Below, one piece after another: positions 62,083 to 64,000 of a stretch of 64,000 bases of DNA. Origin of the DNA: Saprolegnia diclina VS20. Taxonomy: Eukaryota > Oomycota > Saprolegniomycetes > Saprolegniales > Saprolegniaceae. Each line of letters opens with the position of its first letter. The first letter of the stretch is position 1. Below the pieces are notes generated by a model, which was not told the origin of the DNA, searched no databases, and saw nothing but the letters and a program-made list of their open reading frames with translations. A program made the position numbers and the translations under genes. The DNA lies in contig NW_008246075.1 in the NCBI RefSeq assembly GCF_000281045.1, positions 715,344 to 779,343 of the forward strand, read 5' to 3'.

Positions 62083-63481
62083 TCAATGGTCGTGGGACTT
62101 GGCTTCGGCCTGCGCGCCGAGCTCCTTGGAGCGGTCGTAAGCCGCCCAAATCGAGTCGGCAATCACAGCGCGGAACCCATTCTTCTCCGCACGGTACATG
62201 GCGGCGGCGGTCGTGCCACCTACGTACAATCGTGGTTCATCGAGACATTCGTCGTCTCAGCCAAATCGGACCGGGACTCGTAATGTTGTTGCGAAGCACG
62301 ACTGGGTGCAAGCCTGACGACTGCATGTACAGCGCCGACCCGAGCATCGTCTGCTGCACCAGTTTCTAGGACGTGGTTGAGCATCTTCGCAGATCTTAGT
62401 GCGAAGCGACTACCTGCGCAACCGTGCGGCTAAAGCCCATGTGGACACCGGCGTCGATCATGGCTTCGGCGACAAGGAAAAAATAGGCTACGAGCGTTCA
62501 CGAGTGGTGGCGTGCGCGTAGCCATGCATGTTGTACCTGGACCCGAGCCCGAGAGCGCCGTGGCCATATCGAGGTTCTTCTCGTCCGCGACAAACACTTG
62601 CTTGCCAAACGCGCCGAGGATTTTCTTTGTCTACATGCACGCAACTTACAGTCACCGAGCCGGGAGCACGCAATGTGTATACGAGATCATGCTGGACGTC
62701 GCTGACGTTGGATGACTGCGTCCAGACCGTGATGCCTTCGCCAATCATGGCAGGCGTGTTGGGCATCGACCGCACAATGCACGTGTCGGGGCCGAGCTCC
62801 TTCTTGTACGCTAGTCGTCCGTGGTGAGACCAGTATGGAACAGCCAGGGTAGTACCATCGATCGTGACGCCGGCCACGATCGAGATGACGAGCGCATTTG
62901 GGTCGAGATACTTTTTCAAATCCTCAAAGACCTACAGACGTAGAATAAGTTCCTAGTCGAGCGTTGGCGGTTTACCGCTTGCTTGAGCACTTGGGGTTTG
63001 ACGGCGACGATCACCACGTCGGCGCCGACGAGCGCCTTCTTGTTCTTATCGACGGTCTCGACGTGCATTTGGTCAAACTTGTCGCGTGTTTCTAGTCATC
63101 ATGCCGTCGTCTTAGCCATGGCGGTGGAGCTGGGATTCGAGTACCCGGGCTCGGCGCCGAGACGAGGACCTGGCTCGGCGGCAAGAGCTCCTGTGTCATC
63201 ATGCCCGTAATGATGGCCTCGGCCATGTTGCCGCCACCGATAAACGCGACGCGGTTCACGTTGAGCGTCGGGTTCGGGCCCATGTTCTCGTCTTCGTCGT
63301 CTTCGTCGGCACGCGTGCGCTTGGCCGACTTGGTGTACATGGGCGCGTACTTCTCTAGCACGGCCGAGTGCGACCGGTACCGGACCAGAGGCGTGGCCGG
63401 CGTCTCGAAGAGCGACGAGGCAAAGGCAGCGCGGACGACGCGGGACCGGCGGCGGAGGGTGGCAGTCGCGACGCGGAGCAT
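62083..63481 (-). CDS. Pyrroline-5-carboxylate reductase
   Basis: About eight exons, introns of 44-55 nt. The N-terminus (MLRVATATLRRRSRVVRAAF and following) is rich in Arg and Ser with few acids, as in a mitochondrial presequence. The enzyme part shows the nucleotide-binding VNRVAFIGGGNMAEAIITGM, DKNKKALVGADVVIVAVKPQ, ALVISIVAGVTI, CIVRSMPNTPAMIGEGITVW, AYFFLVAEAMIDAGVHMGFSR, QQTMLGSALYMQSSG and the ending PGGTTAAAMYRAE, DSIWAAYDRSKEL. These are the known signatures of P5CR, which makes proline from pyrroline-5-carboxylate. The exon carrying the expected conserved Gly-Ser-Gly before AYFF is only partly read. ATG at 63481 is used. Confidence 0.9.
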
Positions 63482-64000
63482 GGCGATTCTGTGGTTGGAA
63501 GCAGGATATTTTCGAAATACTTCAACTGCGACGGGTGCACGTCTATTACAATAGCTTGAATTGAGTATGCAGATCCAGCCACCTGCTGCTGGGTTCACCA
63601 TATGGTGGCACCACCAGCACCACCACAAGATAAATCGACACTATGGCAACCGGATTCGGATGATTTGTGTCGTCGCAATTCTGCGATCCTGACGCATTTT
63701 AGGCAAAGGCCGGTGCTAGGGTCTCAAGGCAGCGTTGGAAGCATGATAGTATCGTAGGATTCTAGGTGAATACTATATTACTAAAATACGCACAAGAGAA
63801 ACGTGGCGAGATGGTCCTTGCGTGAACGTGTCGCCATCGCAAGGTCTTTGTCTGCCATCGATTGCTTTCTAATGCTTTTGAGCAATAAATAGCAAGCATT
63901 TATAAAGCCTGTTTGTATCCGGAATGCTCTCGAAGCGCCGGATACAGCGATGATGTAATGTGATTGGTGGATATTCCGACAAGTATTGCGAGCGATGAGC
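63482..64000. other. Intergenic to window end, no gene seen
   Basis: TATCCGGA at 63916 and CCGGATA at 63938 face each other 15 bp apart in the last 100 bp, so they may belong to a gene just outside the window. No frame with a recognisable motif. Confidence 0.5.

Noticed and set aside
1..64000. Transposon, virus-derived or CRISPR sequence
   Set aside because: No reverse transcriptase, integrase, transposase, capsid or spaced direct-repeat array was recognised on either strand.

Overview
This window looks like nuclear DNA of a flagellated oomycete, most likely a saprolegnialean water mould (Achlya, Saprolegnia, Aphanomyces or Thraustotheca type). The evidence is dense, high-GC genes on both strands, introns of mostly about 43-60 nt with GTAC/GTNNG donors and TAG acceptors, several cilium genes (BBS7, a CEP89 homologue, a sperm-tail PG-rich repeat protein), and families common in oomycetes (BT1 folate/biopterin carriers, Stealth phosphotransferases, F-box and PH proteins). 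No rRNA, tRNA, CRISPR or intact transposon was recognised. Gene models were assembled by hand from open frames joined at GT-AG introns; exon edges are accurate where the protein family is conserved and less so elsewhere.

Region by region. 1-10 kb: BT1-family carrier, dynactin p25, a convergent PG-rich axonemal protein, then two copies of an uncharacterised coiled-coil family separated by 1.7 kb with a decayed reading frame. 10-17 kb: two tandem Stealth (GNPTAB-like) genes with LNR and EF-hand modules. 17-27 kb: Tudor-like protein, Ran-binding FG protein, RNase Z, a methyltransferase-like protein, a small basic protein with an RVxF-like motif, a CAP-domain protein with an N-myristoylation signal and 3-mercaptopyruvate sulfurtransferase. 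27-42 kb: small membrane and Cys-rich proteins, VPS51 (GARP complex), peptide deformylase, PDX1 (vitamin B6), a PDI fused to ERV-like membrane segments, a double-PH protein, and two small unknowns. 42-50 kb: the most unusual segment: a 1366-residue polytopic protein with five WQPF-type repeats, an F-box and a RING-CH-like finger, convergent with a BAR/F-box/TBC protein; a telomere-like repeat lies between them. 50-64 kb: CEP89, a TMEM185-like protein, BBS7, an AAAP amino-acid transporter, prefoldin subunit 4 and pyrroline-5-carboxylate reductase.

Neighbouring genes are often convergent with only 20-125 bp between stop codons. There is no operon logic, but three themes recur: cilium assembly and ciliary cargo traffic, endomembrane traffic and glycoprotein processing (Stealth pair, VPS51, PDI/ERV, BAR-TBC), and basic metabolism. 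Two recurrent upstream signals stand out: a palindromic TATCCGGATA and clusters of CCAAT boxes.
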